A stretch of DNA of 64,000 nucleotides from Tillus elongatus (lineage: Eukaryota > Arthropoda > Insecta > Coleoptera > Cleridae), in the NCBI GenBank assembly GCA_964006375.1, contig OZ023265.1:155474547-155538546 (forward strand), given 5' to 3'. The translations under genes and the position numbers were made by a program. Below are positions 26,009 to 38,345 of this stretch, one piece after another. The notes below the pieces were generated by a model. The model had not been told where the DNA came from. It ran no database searches and was given only the letters and a program-made list of their open reading frames with translations. Within the stretch, counting starts at the first letter, position 1. The number at the start of each line of letters is the position of its first letter.

Positions 26009-26389
26009 GAGTTTTTTAGCTATAAATATCTACTTAACTTGCAAAGAAGTTGATTTAAAATACACAGAATCTAACAGCTAACCTATCCAAGACATATCAT
26101 ATGTGATTGTTGAAAAAAAAAGTGGGTGCAGGAGTGCATTATGGTAGCGATTTTTTATAAAAATTTGTCAAATGCTAATAACCTAATTTCCGACCATGTT
26201 AGTGTTTAATTTAATATACAGCGGAATTACAGCAATTATGGAATAATCGACGCAAGTTCTAGAGCTGGTCAGCTCTTTAATAGTTGGCTGGTGTGGTATA
26301 CTTGCAATATCGTAGGTGGTAGTGGAATTTTTCTTTACGTGATAGTAAAGGATTTTTTTCACGCCCGAGGAGGTACCACCACTTACATC
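26009..26389. other. No gene seen; diverged U terminus relic
   Basis: A degenerate match to the U terminus ('aggagtgcattatggtagcg') lies near 26135. Otherwise nothing is recognised before the Jockey copy. Confidence 0.45.
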
Positions 26390-28992
26390 AAGGGGCCGGT
26401 GAAGTTCCAACGGGCGTTTTCGGTTCTGGTGTATGAGTCGGTTTCCCTTATGAGCAAAAATGATGGTGGCTCCCCCTTGTACAAAAGATTCCGGAGGTAA
26501 AATACCCCTCTATTCGGATTTCGGGAGAGGGGCGTACAGGGGGCGCCAGAATCAAGATTTAACAAATCCTTCTCGAATATATGTGGCCTAAATTCTAACC
26601 TGAACTCCGTCCACCATTTCCTCCAGGCTAATAGGCCCCAACTCCTCTTCCCCACCGAAACCCAAATCAGTGCCAAAACAGCCACTAATCACCTTAATTT
26701 CCTGGGGTATGAGCTCCTTACTTCCTTTAGATTGCATGGAGACGTGTACGCATACGTCCGTAACAATCTACCCTGCATCAGACTCCCCAATTTAGAAGCT
26801 GGAAGAAAATACATACTATGGATAAAACTCTCTCTCTCTCTCTCTCAGGGATGCAACTAAATTCATCTGTTGCATTTACCGGTCACCTTCTGACAACAAC
26901 TTTGTCCAGCTCTTTGACTGCCTTTCTGAAAAAACCGACCATCTTATCTCTGAATATCCTTTCTCCGAGGTCAGTATTCTTGGTGACTTCAATGTCCATA
27001 ATAAGGAGTGGCTAGGATCTTCAAAAACCGATCCACAAGGAAGAGCAGCGGAGGCATTTGCAGCCAGCAATTCTTTAGCCAATATGGTTCAGCAACCTAC
27101 TAACTTTTCTCGCATCCCAACACACAGCTCAAATCTCTTGGATCTCCTTCTTACTACAAATCCTGAATGCTATAAGATATCAATCACCGCCCTCGGTCGC
27201 TCTGATCATGGCATGGTCACCGCTTCCTGTGCAATGCAACCCGAGGTGACACAGGCACCACACCCACGTATCGTTTGGCACTACAACTCCGCGAACTGGG
27301 ACAAAATGCGAGATTACTTTTCCTTATTTCCATTGGCGTCTGTCTGCTTCTCTGATCCTGACCCCTCTGATATGTCACAAAACGTCACCGAAATTATCCA
27401 AGCTCTCACGGAATTATTTATTCCACGTACACAGAAAACCTCTTCAGCCACTGAAAAGCCCTGGTTCTCCAAATCTTGTGACAAGGCCAGACTTGAAAAG
27501 GTCAGAGCTCACAAAACGCCTCTACACAATCCCAGTCAAGAAAACCGTCAAGCATTTAACGACGCAAGAAACCACTATGCCCGCATTCTTTCTGAGGCAA
27601 AAAACTCGTTTAATGACCACATCAAAAACAAAGTCCTCTTAATCTCCAAGGGCAGCAAACCCTTCTGGACTCTTGCTTAATCTATTGGGAATAATTTCTG
27701 CAAGAGCACGTTCCCACATCTTGCTTGAGGAGATTAAATTGTTTCTACCGCCCTAGGCAAGGCTGAAATTTTTCCCCCGTTGTTCGCCGGCAATTTTACT
27801 CTCAACCCACCTCCAAATGTTCAACCACCAACAGTCCCCAATGTCGCGCATAAAATGACGCATATCATTTTCAAAACTAAAAAGGTACGAAAGATGCTCT
27901 CTTCACTCAATACCAGGAAAGCCTCTGGCCTTGACGAGATCCCAGCAATTGTTCTCAAAAAATGTGCACCAGAACTTGCTCCTGTCCTCGTCTCGTCTCT
28001 TTCAGCCATCTTACAATAGAGGCATATTCCCTAGTAACTGGAAAACTGCTCGAGTACAACCCGTCCCCAAGAAAGGATCCAAAGCGATTCCTAGAAACTA
28101 CAGGTCTATTTCTCTCCTTTCAGTCGTCTCTCAAGTGATGGAAAACTATATAAACACCGAATTACTAAAATTTATTGAAAAACGCAGTCTAATCCACGAC
28201 AGGCAGTATGGATTTCGTCGGCTCAGATCAACTGCCGACCTCCTTTCCTTTGTCACCCATTCTTGGAACTAGTCTATAGAACTACACGGTGAATTCCAGA
28301 TTGTCGCTCTAGACATATCCAAAACATTCGACCAGGTCTGGCACGCAGCGCTGCTTAATAAACTAGCGGCCTATGGCTTACTACCAAAACTCTGTACGTG
28401 GACAGCAAATTTCCTCTCCAACAGGAGCATTTCTGTTGTCGTGGATTGCCATTCCTCTAAACTGTATCCAATTAATGCAGGCGTTCCTCAAGGTTCAGCT
28501 TTAGCCCCTACTTTGTTTCTTCTCCACATCAATGACCTAGTCTCTAGCACATCCAACCCAGTTCACAGTTACGCGAACGACAGCACCCTCCACTCAAAGA
28601 TACGATATTCTAAGCCTGTCTCTTTAGCCCAATTAGATGAGGATCGCAGACTCATGGAGGCTTCTATTTCCGTGGATCTCCAAAAAATATTACACTGGGG
28701 AAGTAGAAATCTTGTACAGTTCAACCCCACCAAATCACAGTCTTTCTTATTTTCGCATAAGAGATACACCAGCCCTAGACCCATCACAATAAACAACCAA
28801 GTTATTCAAAGTAATGAGTCCTTTTCACTTGTTGGCATTTCTGTGGATCGAAATCTCAATTGGCACCAACATTTCACATCAATTCCAGAAGCGGCTGCTA
28901 AGAAATTAGGTTTCCTCTTCCGGGTTCGCAAATACTTTCCACCAGCTAATCTCTATACCTTATATACTTCACAAATAAGATCAAACCTTAGG
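26390..28992 (+). mobile_element. Jockey-like LINE copy J1 (BS/X-type), 3'-truncated and broken
   Basis: The endonuclease begins near 26585 (NLNSVHHFLQANRPQLLF) and includes ILGDFNVHNKEW (about 26970), LDLLLTTNPECYK and the SDHGMV block (about 27205). RT motifs follow: NYRSISLLSVVSQVMENYIN (about 28095), HDRQYGFRRLRSTADL, LDISKTFDQVWHAALL, NAGVPQGSALAPTLF and the catalytic box, here YANDS near 28570 instead of YADDS. Stops near 27680, 28019 and 28272 and shifts between frames inactivate it. The match to J4 ends at about 28992 within the C-terminal domain. Confidence 0.85.
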
Positions 28993-29304
28993 GCACCATC
29001 AAAGTTTGTTACCTCACATTGTTCAATTTTCAAATGAAAGACTGAAATTAAATTTAAAAGTGGAAAATATAAACTCTATTCATAATAATATGGAAGGTAC
29101 CTTAATTTTGTAAATATATATAATATGCTTGCACAATCAGATCAGTTTTTTCGGGAGAAAAAAATTTCTTCTGGAAAACTTTTTAAAGTTAAATGAAATT
29201 TGTAACACAAGTTTCCTTAAAGTAAGCGTACCTGTATACAATTTTTTTCTAGTTTTATCAAAATGGTGTTTTGCATTTAAAGTTTTTCTTAAGAAGAGTG
29301 CAAG
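28993..29304. other. No gene seen
   Basis: AT-rich text. Part (29170-29235) echoes the A-family phrase 'aaatttgtaacacaagtttc', so it is probably an A relic. Confidence 0.4.
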
Positions 29305-30395
29305 ATTGAAAAAAAGTCTGGACGCAGCAAGTGCGTTATGGTAGTGAATTCTCTTGAAAATGATTTTAATAGCAAATATGTCTTTTCTTTTAAAGAAAGC
29401 AGGCATGAAATTTGGTTACCAGTATAACCTATATAGTAGTGTACCATATTTCTTCAGCATAACTGTATTGTTTGAAAATATGAAAAAAAAATTTGAAAAT
29501 AAAATGTTCCCGAAAAAACTGGTTCTTAGCCAACGAAAGTTAAGTTAATAGCAAATTGAGCTATTGAAATTTGAAACATATAATGAAAATTCGCTACCAT
29601 AACGCACTTGCTGCGTACTGTGATTCTTTTCTTACAAATAATCATTAAATTTCGATGGAAAATGCAAAAATGTAATGTGTATTCGATTAAAAAAAAAAAG
29701 AAAATTTGCGTCACCTATGATTGTAAAACTTATTTTATAGGATGCAGCTCAAGACAGTCTATAATTAACAAATACATTTTTTTCTCGTATCTTGTATAAT
29801 AACGGATATATTGGGCTTTACCGTAGAAATGCGTCACCCTGTATATATGAAAACAGATAAACTGAAACTAACACCAAATATAGGTTCTGAAGAGCCTAAT
29901 TGCGTTCATCTGAACAAATCTTTTTAAAATTCAAAAGTGGTGCTCTCCTCATTAACGATTTTTTTCTACAAATATTAGATAAATATTATAGACCATTAAA
30001 CGATAAACTCTATATTTGAAACAACTGCCGAAGCATCAGAGAAAGGGTCTATATGAAATGAATATTATGCAAATATTTTAGTAAAAAGGATAATTACGGT
30101 TGAAGCTCAAACTTAAGGGTTTGCAAAATACGCTTCTTGCTACATTTTCTCTACATAACCCGTATTCGTTTCACGTTTTCTGCCCAAATGTTGTCAAGTT
30201 TTACGATTCAAATCGCGACTTTGATGTTTTAGGAGGAAAATTCCAATTTTTCTTTTAATGCCTACAATTTTTTTGTCTTTAAACCTACAGATCTACGTAA
30301 TTTACTTGTTATGACGCAAAACTGCGTACAAAATTTGGTTGCGAAAACTTTGTTATCTCCGGAGATATAAAAAAATTTTCGAAAGAAAAGAAAAG
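29305..30395 (-). repeat. U-family repeat (minus orientation), left half missing
   Basis: Starts at the terminus 'ctggacgcagcaagtgcg', includes the 300-bp terminal module to about 29620, then the body with 'aatgcgtcaccctgtata' (29830), 'gcatcagagaaagggtct' (30035) and 'gttatctccggagatata' (30350). The match ends before any TA tract, so the left half is lost. Confidence 0.7.
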
Positions 30396-30929
30396 CCGTT
30401 TCTGAAGTACGTCTCACAATTGAATCCTGGAAATTTAAGCACGCAAGTTTCTAGAAATTTCCAGTTTACTGAAAATATTGACGTTAGTATGGGAGTTCCG
30501 GTTATACCGGAAGTAGACGTCAACTCTCTTATTTCAAATAGAATATGGTATTTTTTATTACAGATATAGATTGATCGTCAAATTTCATAGTAGTTTTTGC
30601 TAACATATTATATCCTTTTTCTCAACCATTTTCGGGATATTTGACTTTTTTCAAAAATTTTTACACACCTGTATCTCTCTTATTTTTCAACCTGAAGAGT
30701 TACAATTTTAAAATGCAAATTCTGAAGAGCTGAAAAAAATTTGGAATTTGATAAAGCGAATACGAGTTAGTCAGGGTGTCCGTAATAAACCGGTTATTCG
30801 GGACAACTTTAAAACCTAATAACTATCTTATTTTAAATAGAACACCCTATATTTTATAACGCTGGTTCACGTATTTTGATTCTTCTTTCGATTGGTATCA
30901 GCATCACCACCAATGTTATGCCACCCTTC
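30396..30929. other. No gene seen
   Basis: Includes 'agtcagggtgtccgtaataa' near 30770 and other text reminiscent of dispersed repeats, but no second copy in this window supports a family. Confidence 0.35.
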
Positions 30930-31298
30930 TAACACTAAGTGAGTGGTAAGACACGAAGCAACGTGCCGCCACCTAGTTGCGGAACCAGGTAGTAAGTTGT
31001 CACGCCAGCATAGCCGTATTGCTTTATAGGTGTATTTTCGCTACAATTAGTATGCCGTACTGAAGAGCTCTAATGAGAGCGAAACCCGTCTACGGTTCTA
31101 ATTGTTGCGAGAATGCATCAAGCCTTACATACTTTGTCCCTATATTGGGGTAGACATGGGCCAGGGCTGACAATTTTCTAAATTGTTAGTTAGTTGAATA
31201 CAGTCTCTATTTTTTAACACTTTGTGTTATTTGGAGCTGGCGTGACAATATACTACTTGGTTCCGCAACTAGGTGGCGACACGTCCACCACTTACTGA
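30930..31298 (+). mobile_element. Retrozyme-like unit with hammerhead ribozyme
   Basis: 31011-31298 is one monomer of the 310-bp family found at 60027-60855, in opposite orientation, so its ribozyme is on the plus strand. 30932-31010 is a partial monomer in the inverse orientation, so the locus is a rearranged dimer. Landmarks shared with the array are 'ccacctagttgcggaacca', 'taacactttgtgttatttgg' and 'gccctggccca'-like text. No protein is encoded. Such short ribozyme-bearing repeats are described as retrozymes in animals and are believed to be mobilised by Penelope-type machinery. Confidence 0.65.
31041..31115 (+). ncRNA. Type I hammerhead ribozyme motif
   Basis: Stem I strands GCCGTA (31054-31059) and TACGGT (31091-31096), extended by CAATTAG and CTAATTG further out; box CTGAAGA (31060-31066); stem II GCTCT/AGAGC with loop AATG (31067-31080); GAAA (31081-31084); then CCCGTC with GTC as the cleavage triplet, cut expected after 31090. 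All conserved core positions are present. Stem III should be ACCGGT but reads ACCCGT, one mismatch, so cleavage may be weak. Confidence 0.7.
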
Positions 31299-31799
31299 GT
31301 ATTTCTTCCCTGTCACTTTCACTAACATTGAGAATAATATTATCGTCCGTTTTTTGTCGTGGGTCGTCGATATTTTGGGTATTTTATGTGCTTTTTATTT
31401 CGCAATTTGACACCATTTCTTGTCGTCTGCTGTCTTACATTTTCATTGTAGAAACAAGCGACCTTTATAAACGTTTGTTGTAGAAAAACCTTTAAGTTAT
31501 ATTTACTGTGAACTTGTATGGTCAATCAATTGCCTACTCTAAGAATTAAGTGGTTTTCGAGCTTTTAAACTGGCAGGACAGAAAAATGTGTGACAATTTG
31601 ACAAACAGAAGCCCAAAAGTGCAGTTATAAATTGACATTTGTCATTTAGTTTTCAGTAATGTGGTTGTTTTATTTTATTTATAACAAAAATATAGCTTAT
31701 TCTGATCTTCATATATTTCATTTTAAAACCTAAAGTAAAATAATTTTACATAACCTAACCAACACCACCAAGAAATGTCATTTGTCATTTATTAGTCTG
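31299..31799. other. No gene seen
   Basis: No coding frame or repeat recognised. The 61-codon minus frame at 31340-31525 has no domain. Confidence 0.4.
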
Positions 31800-32060
31800 A
31801 GTATCCGGTATCGATGTTTTCATTTCGATATTTACTAGATATCGATACTAGTCTTAGAGATGTTTGGTAGTATCGATACCTTATGATCGATATCGTGTCC
31901 CTACCTCCTTCCAGCAATCCACTTAACTTTTGGTCAAAAAACAAAAATTTATCTCCTGAATTGTACAGAATGCACACAAAATATCTTCGTGCGCCGGCTA
32001 CATCTTTACCTTCCGAAAGGATTCTTTCCAAAACTGGTCTTATCACAAATGGCATTGGTG
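31800..32060 (+). pseudogene. hAT transposase C-terminal fragment with nearby terminus-like sequence
   Basis: Frame 31883-32050 reads SSNPLNFWSKNKNLSPELYR, then YLRAPATSLPSERILSKTGL, the classic hAT dimerisation domain (W near the start; PATSxPSER). The rest of the transposase is absent. Just upstream, inverted 'tatcgata' motifs and 'cgatatcgtgtccctacc' resemble a hAT end, so the piece is probably an internally deleted element. The retrozyme-like relic follows immediately. Confidence 0.75.
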
Positions 32061-32155
32061 CATTTTGCTACAATTAGTATGCCGTACTGACAAGCTCTAA
32101 TTAGAGCGAAACCGGTCTACGGTTCTAATTGTTGTGAGAATGCATCTAGCCTTAT
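32055..32155 (+). ncRNA. Hammerhead ribozyme relic
   Basis: Stem I strands gccgta/tacggt, stem II GCTCT/AGAGC with loop AATT, GAAA, and an intact ACCGGT plus GTC triplet (32115-32117). The box reads CTGACAA (32087-32093) instead of CTGANGA, so G8, essential for catalysis, is changed to A and activity is unlikely. Only the ribozyme end of the monomer is present. Confidence 0.6.
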
Positions 32156-32394
32156 AAATAGAGGTTGTTATCGAGGAATGCATGAAAAAGTAAGTGTCCG
32201 TATGAGTGAGTCTGGAGGTCAAGATATGAGAGAAAAAAGGTTCCTAACGGTAATAGGCTGGATTGGCTCGTACTTATTCAGTTGCTTTGATCGTGGGACA
32301 GGTTTAGGGCATTGACGGCGAAGATTACTAATAAAGATAATATTTTTAATTATCTTATATAAAATCGAGATGTTTTAAAATCAGGCATCTTATT

Positions 32395-33565
<1,171 letters not shown>

Positions 33566-33784
33566 AACTCAGTTTGCTATTAGCCTATTGTTTCTACTAT
33601 ATATTTTGCTCATAACTTTATCTCGTTTCTGTGCTTCTGTGTGCTCTGGAGACTGCATTAACAAGTCGTTGTATCAACATATTATGTAATACTTCAACCA
33701 CTTTATTTAAAACGTTAAAATGGTGTATCTGCTTGCCATAATAAGGTTACTTTAAGCACGAGGGATATACTGTTTGGTTTGTAT

Positions 33785-34492
<708 letters not shown>

Positions 34493-35238
34493 TTTTTAAA
34501 TAAATAAAATTACAAACAAAACTAAGCCATATTTTTGTTTGTCTAACGGATAGATCATTTAGGCAAATGACCATGACATCTAAAATTAAAGTGATAGTGT
34601 ACTTTTTTTGCAATAAATAATGTTACATAATCACTAAACGTAAATAGATTTACAATACCGTTTGCTATTATTATAATATTAATATTATTTATTAGTGTCA
34701 GATAGAGGCTCTATAAGGTAAGAAATCTTTGATACGTTCACGTTTTTCTACAACATTAGTATGCAAAATGGCAACTAATGACAGTGAATGCATATATTGT
34801 TTCTTCTTTATCTTGAGCTACCAAATGTATAATGAATTTAAAAAAAACCATTTTAAAACAATCCCAGTATATTTATGTAGATTCCACGAAATCCAAAAAA
34901 ATCTATCCGTGGAATTGTTTGGATACAAATCAATGACTTGCGGAACGCTGGTTAAGTGGTTTTGATGCCTGTGGGTGATTGATAACGGTTTTGTTTTGAG
35001 GGCTCCGTTCAAAGAAAGAGTTTTGCAATGAAAATTACATACACGTTTTGCAATTATAAAGTGTAAAAGGTTGCACAATATACGAAGGTATACTAGTTAG
35101 CCTGTAAACTTTTCCGTCAACAAAATTAAATTGAGCTTATGTGATAACAACTATGATGGTATCAGAAGAATGCATGGTGACAAAACTGTGAATTTTTTTA
35201 AAACAGCATGTATGAGAAAATGCTATATTTTGAGAATT
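34493..35238. other. No gene seen
   Basis: AT-rich. Short frames at 34729-34965 and 34818-35078 on opposite strands show no motif. Confidence 0.4.
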
Positions 35239-35432
35239 TCAATCCACTAATAAGTATTTATTTTTGGAAAGAATTATCGAACACAGAAATTGTTGCTGAT
35301 TAATGTGCTTCATATCCTACTATTAAAAACTGGATTGCGGAAATTTAAAGGGGACGGTCAAAGATGAGCACCGTCCTGGAAGACCAGTTTCTCCCAGTCA
35401 AGAAAACATTGATTCTGTCTATTAAATTATCT
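35239..35432 (+). pseudogene. mariner transposase N-terminal fragment; left target duplication of J2
   Basis: One frame reads YPTIKNWIAEI, another DEHRPGRPVSPSQENIDSVY, a typical mariner N-terminal region. The whole 194-bp stretch is repeated at 36790-36983 with a few percent divergence, flanking the Jockey copy J2, so it is a long target-site duplication. Confidence 0.8.
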
Positions 35433-36789
35433 TTTTTTTTTAATTTCAACAACACACCACGAGGGCTTACAGCCTAAATACTATTGTACCGTGAGTGTTG
35501 ACAAAAAGGAAAGAGGCAGCTTGTTAATTCTGGACTTGAAGGTTTGGAGGTTCGGAGGAGAAGGAAAAACATGTGCCGGCAAGGAATTCCACAACTTGGA
35601 AGTCCTCGGGACAAAAGAGAGGGCATAACAAGATGTTCTAAGTCTGGTGACCTGGACAGATAAAGGGTGCATTCGCTCTGTTCCCCTGGTAGATCTGTTA
35701 GGGGCAGCAGGTGGGGGAACTATGGAGGAAAGCTCCTCTGAGCAATGCCCGTGCAGCTATCTATAAAAGAGAGAGAGAGAGAGAGAGAGAGGTCACCAAC
35801 GACACGTCGGTGGACAAGGGATGGCCGCCTTTGGGTGAGGGTAGGGTCACCGATGAGACGTATAGCTCTCTTTTGAATGGAGTCCAGGATAGCGAGTGTA
35901 GAAGCGGCAGCTGCACTCCAGATGTGGGAGCAGAATTCGAGGTTTGGCCTTATTTGTGAAGTATATAAGGTATAGAGATTAGCTGGTGAAAAGTATTTGC
36001 GAGCCCGGAAGAGGAAACCTAATTTCTTAGCATCCGCTTCTGCAATTGATTTAACATGTTGGTGCCTATTAAGATTTCGATCCACAAAAATGCCAACAAG
36101 AGAAAAGGACTCATTACTTTGAATAACTTGGTTGTTCATTGTGATCGGTCTGGGGCTGGTGTATCTCTTATGAGAAAGAAAGCAAGACTAAGATTTGGTG
36201 GGGTTGAATTGTACAAGATTTCTATTTCCCCAGTCTAATATTTTTTGGAGATCCACGGAGACAGAACCCTCCATGAGTCTGCGATCCTCATCTAATTGGG
36301 CTAAAGAGACAGGCTTAGAATATTGTATATTTGAGTGAAGGGTGCTGTCGTCCGCGTAACTGTGAACTGGGTTGAATATGCTAGAGAGGAGGTCATTGAT
36401 GTGGAGAATAAACAAAGTAGGGGCTAAAGCTGAACCTTGAGGAACTCCTGCATTAATTTAATACAGTTTAGAGGAAATACCATCCACAAGAACAGAAATG
36501 CTCCTGTTGGAGAGAAAATTTGCTATCCAGGTACAAAGTTTTGGTGGTAGGCCATAGGCCGGAAGTTTATTAAGCAGCGCTGCGTGCCAGACCTGGTCGA
36601 ATGCTTTGGATATGTCTAGAGCAACAATCTGGGATTCACCGTGTACTTCCATAGACTTGTTCCAATAATGGGATACAAAGGAAAGGAGGTCGGCAGTCGA
36701 TCTGCGCTGACGGAATCCATACTGCCTGTCGTGGATTAGACTGTGTTTTTCAAGAAGTTTTAGTAACTCGGTGTTTATATACTTTTCCA
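35433..36789 (-). mobile_element. Jockey-like LINE copy J2, 5'-truncated
   Basis: On the minus strand it starts at MMEKYINTELLKLLEKHSLIHD (36793, inside the RT) and runs through LDISKAFDQVWHAALLNKL, PVHSYADDSTLHSN (catalytic box intact, about 36360), NLVQFNPTKS and the C-terminal domain to LSFLSTLTVQ at 35481. The 3' end is an A tract (T run at 35433 on the plus strand). Frame breaks occur near 36458, 36188 and 35720, and a (GA)n run sits at 35768-35791. Confidence 0.85.
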
Positions 36790-37345
36790 TCAATCCACTA
36801 ATGAGTATTTATTTTTGGAAAGGATTATCGGTTACAGAAATTGTTGCTGATTAATGTCCTTCATATCCTATTATTAAAAACTGGATTGCGGAAATTAAAA
36901 GGGGACGGTCAAAGATGAGCACCGTCCTGGAAGACCAGTTTCTGTTAGTCAAGAAAACATTGATTCTGTCTATTAAATTATCTGCAAGAAATTTGGCTAA
37001 AACTAATAGCAGAAACATTTCATTTACTATAAGTGTTTATCACGACTTCGGAATGAGAAAGCTGTCTGCAAAAAGGCTCCAGAAACGCTGATCAGAGCCA
37101 CCGTAGCCGAACAATATCGAAGGAAATGTGTATTAAAGAAGATTCCTCCAACTATTTGGGTGGTCTCACTATGGACAAGCATGAGCTCATCACTATGATC
37201 TAAATACTAAAGAGCAACCGAAAGGGTAGAAGCATTTGGGGTTTTCGTGACCTAAAATCTGTGTGTTGAGATACCTTTACTAGTTTTCTGGAACAAGATA
37301 AAACTATGACAGGAGCATACTAGACTGAGCTGATAAGTCGATCGT
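36790..37345 (+). pseudogene. mariner transposase relic, main part
   Basis: Starts with the second copy of the 194-bp duplication and continues with RNISFTISVYHDFGMRKLSA, then SFLEQDKTMTGAY near 37290, which corresponds to the mariner FLxxGxTITGxYY segment. Stops and shifts are frequent. Together with 35239-35432 it represents one mariner gene into which J2 inserted. Confidence 0.75.
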
Positions 37346-37369
37346 AGATAGATATGGTATGTTCTGAGC

Positions 37370-37502
37370 CGTTGTGACGTCACCCACCACCACCTTCACC
37401 ACTAGTCGCTGTGACGCCACTCACCTCGATCACCAGTCGTTTTTGACGTCAGCTACTTCCACGACCAGTCGTTGTGACGTCACCCACTTCCACCATCAAC
37501 TA
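37370..37502. repeat. Four short tandem repeats with CRE palindromes
   Basis: Units of 31-37 bases start at 37370, 37407, 37438 and 37470. Three contain TGACGTCA, the perfect CREB/ATF site, and one TGACGCCA. Between them is 'cacccac-tccacca'-like text. The function is unknown; it may be a minisatellite that happens to carry the motif. Confidence 0.6.
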
Positions 37503-37549
37503 CACCACCTCCTTCACTACCACCCGCATCTAAGTGGTGGATGACCTAA

Positions 37550-37800
37550 ACTCTAACCGGAGTTGACGTAATCAAAGATGGCGGCTAGCGCATGCGGAGA
37601 TCAAACTTTTTTATTTATTGGTTTAGAGGTGTGGTCAAAGGTATCATTTTACTCGTGTTGACGAGGAGAATTCAATTATAGCAGCCAGTGCATGCGCAGA
37701 TCATACATATTTAGTTACTGGTGTAGATGTATGGTGTAAGGTATCATTTTACTCGTGGCAATGAGTACTATTTAAATATGGCGACTGACGCGAACGGTAA
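37550..37800 (+). promoter_or_regulatory. Promoter-like CpG-containing tandem units
   Basis: Two and a half imperfect units of about 107 bases contain 'aaagatggcggc' (YY1/Pho-like), 'gcgcatgcgg' and 'gtgcatgcgcag' (NRF1-like), and end with 'ggtatcattttactcgtg'. They lie just upstream of an 85-codon open frame. Promoter function is inference from motifs only. Confidence 0.3.
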
Positions 37801-37913
37801 TGTCCTAACCTCGTTTCAATGATAATATAGCTGTTAGGAGGCTAATAGCTTCATGCTGCATACCGACTCTTGCATGCTGCCATAACCCGCACAAATTTGA
37901 AGACCATCTATAA

Positions 37914-38171
37914 TATATACGAAAATACGATTATAAATCTCACGGTCGGCATACTAAATTATCTAATTTTCTTACAAAGAGACTTCACAGATCAGATGTT
38001 ACCGATATGTCATATATAGTTTGCGATGAAGATTTTAACAGTCTTCCAACTAATGCTGATTGGGATAAATTGGAGAAGGACGATTGTGCAGATGTAGCAA
38101 AGTTTGTTAAAGTTTGGCATGACCATATTGAGAAATATGGAGGGTATTACGAATCTGATGAAATATTATAA
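37914..38171 (+). CDS. Small open frame of unknown function
   Basis: Open for 85 codons to a stop at 38169. The first ATG is at 38007, giving MSYIVCDEDFNSLPTNADWD and ending in KYGGYYESDEIL. The composition is balanced and acidic, unlike the translated AT repeats around it. I do not recognise a domain. It could be an exon of a host gene, a piece of a transposon protein or chance. No clear splice sites were identified. Confidence 0.3.
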   Translation, partial: YIRKYDYKSHGRHTKLSNFLTKRLHRSDVTDMSYIVCDEDFNSLPTNADWDKLEKDDCADVAKFVKVWHDHIEKYGGYYESDEIL

Positions 38172-38264
38172 GGTATTAAGTGATCGCAATAGACTTTTCA
38201 AGTTTAACAGTAAACCAATCAGAACTACTTAACGTCAAAGTTTACCACAGAAAGCTTAGTCTAA

Positions 38265-38345
38265 ACTTTACACAGAAAACTTCTTCAGTCACTCAAATCT
38301 CTAAATCCTGTGACAAGGCGAGACTTGAAAAGATCAAAGCTCAAA
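38265..38345 (+). pseudogene. Jockey fragment in plus orientation
   Basis: Reads SKSCDKARLEKIKAQKT, matching 27470-27520 of J1 and 46665-46715 of J4. It abuts the 3' end of J3, which has the opposite orientation, so J3 probably landed in, or recombined with, an older copy. Confidence 0.65.
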
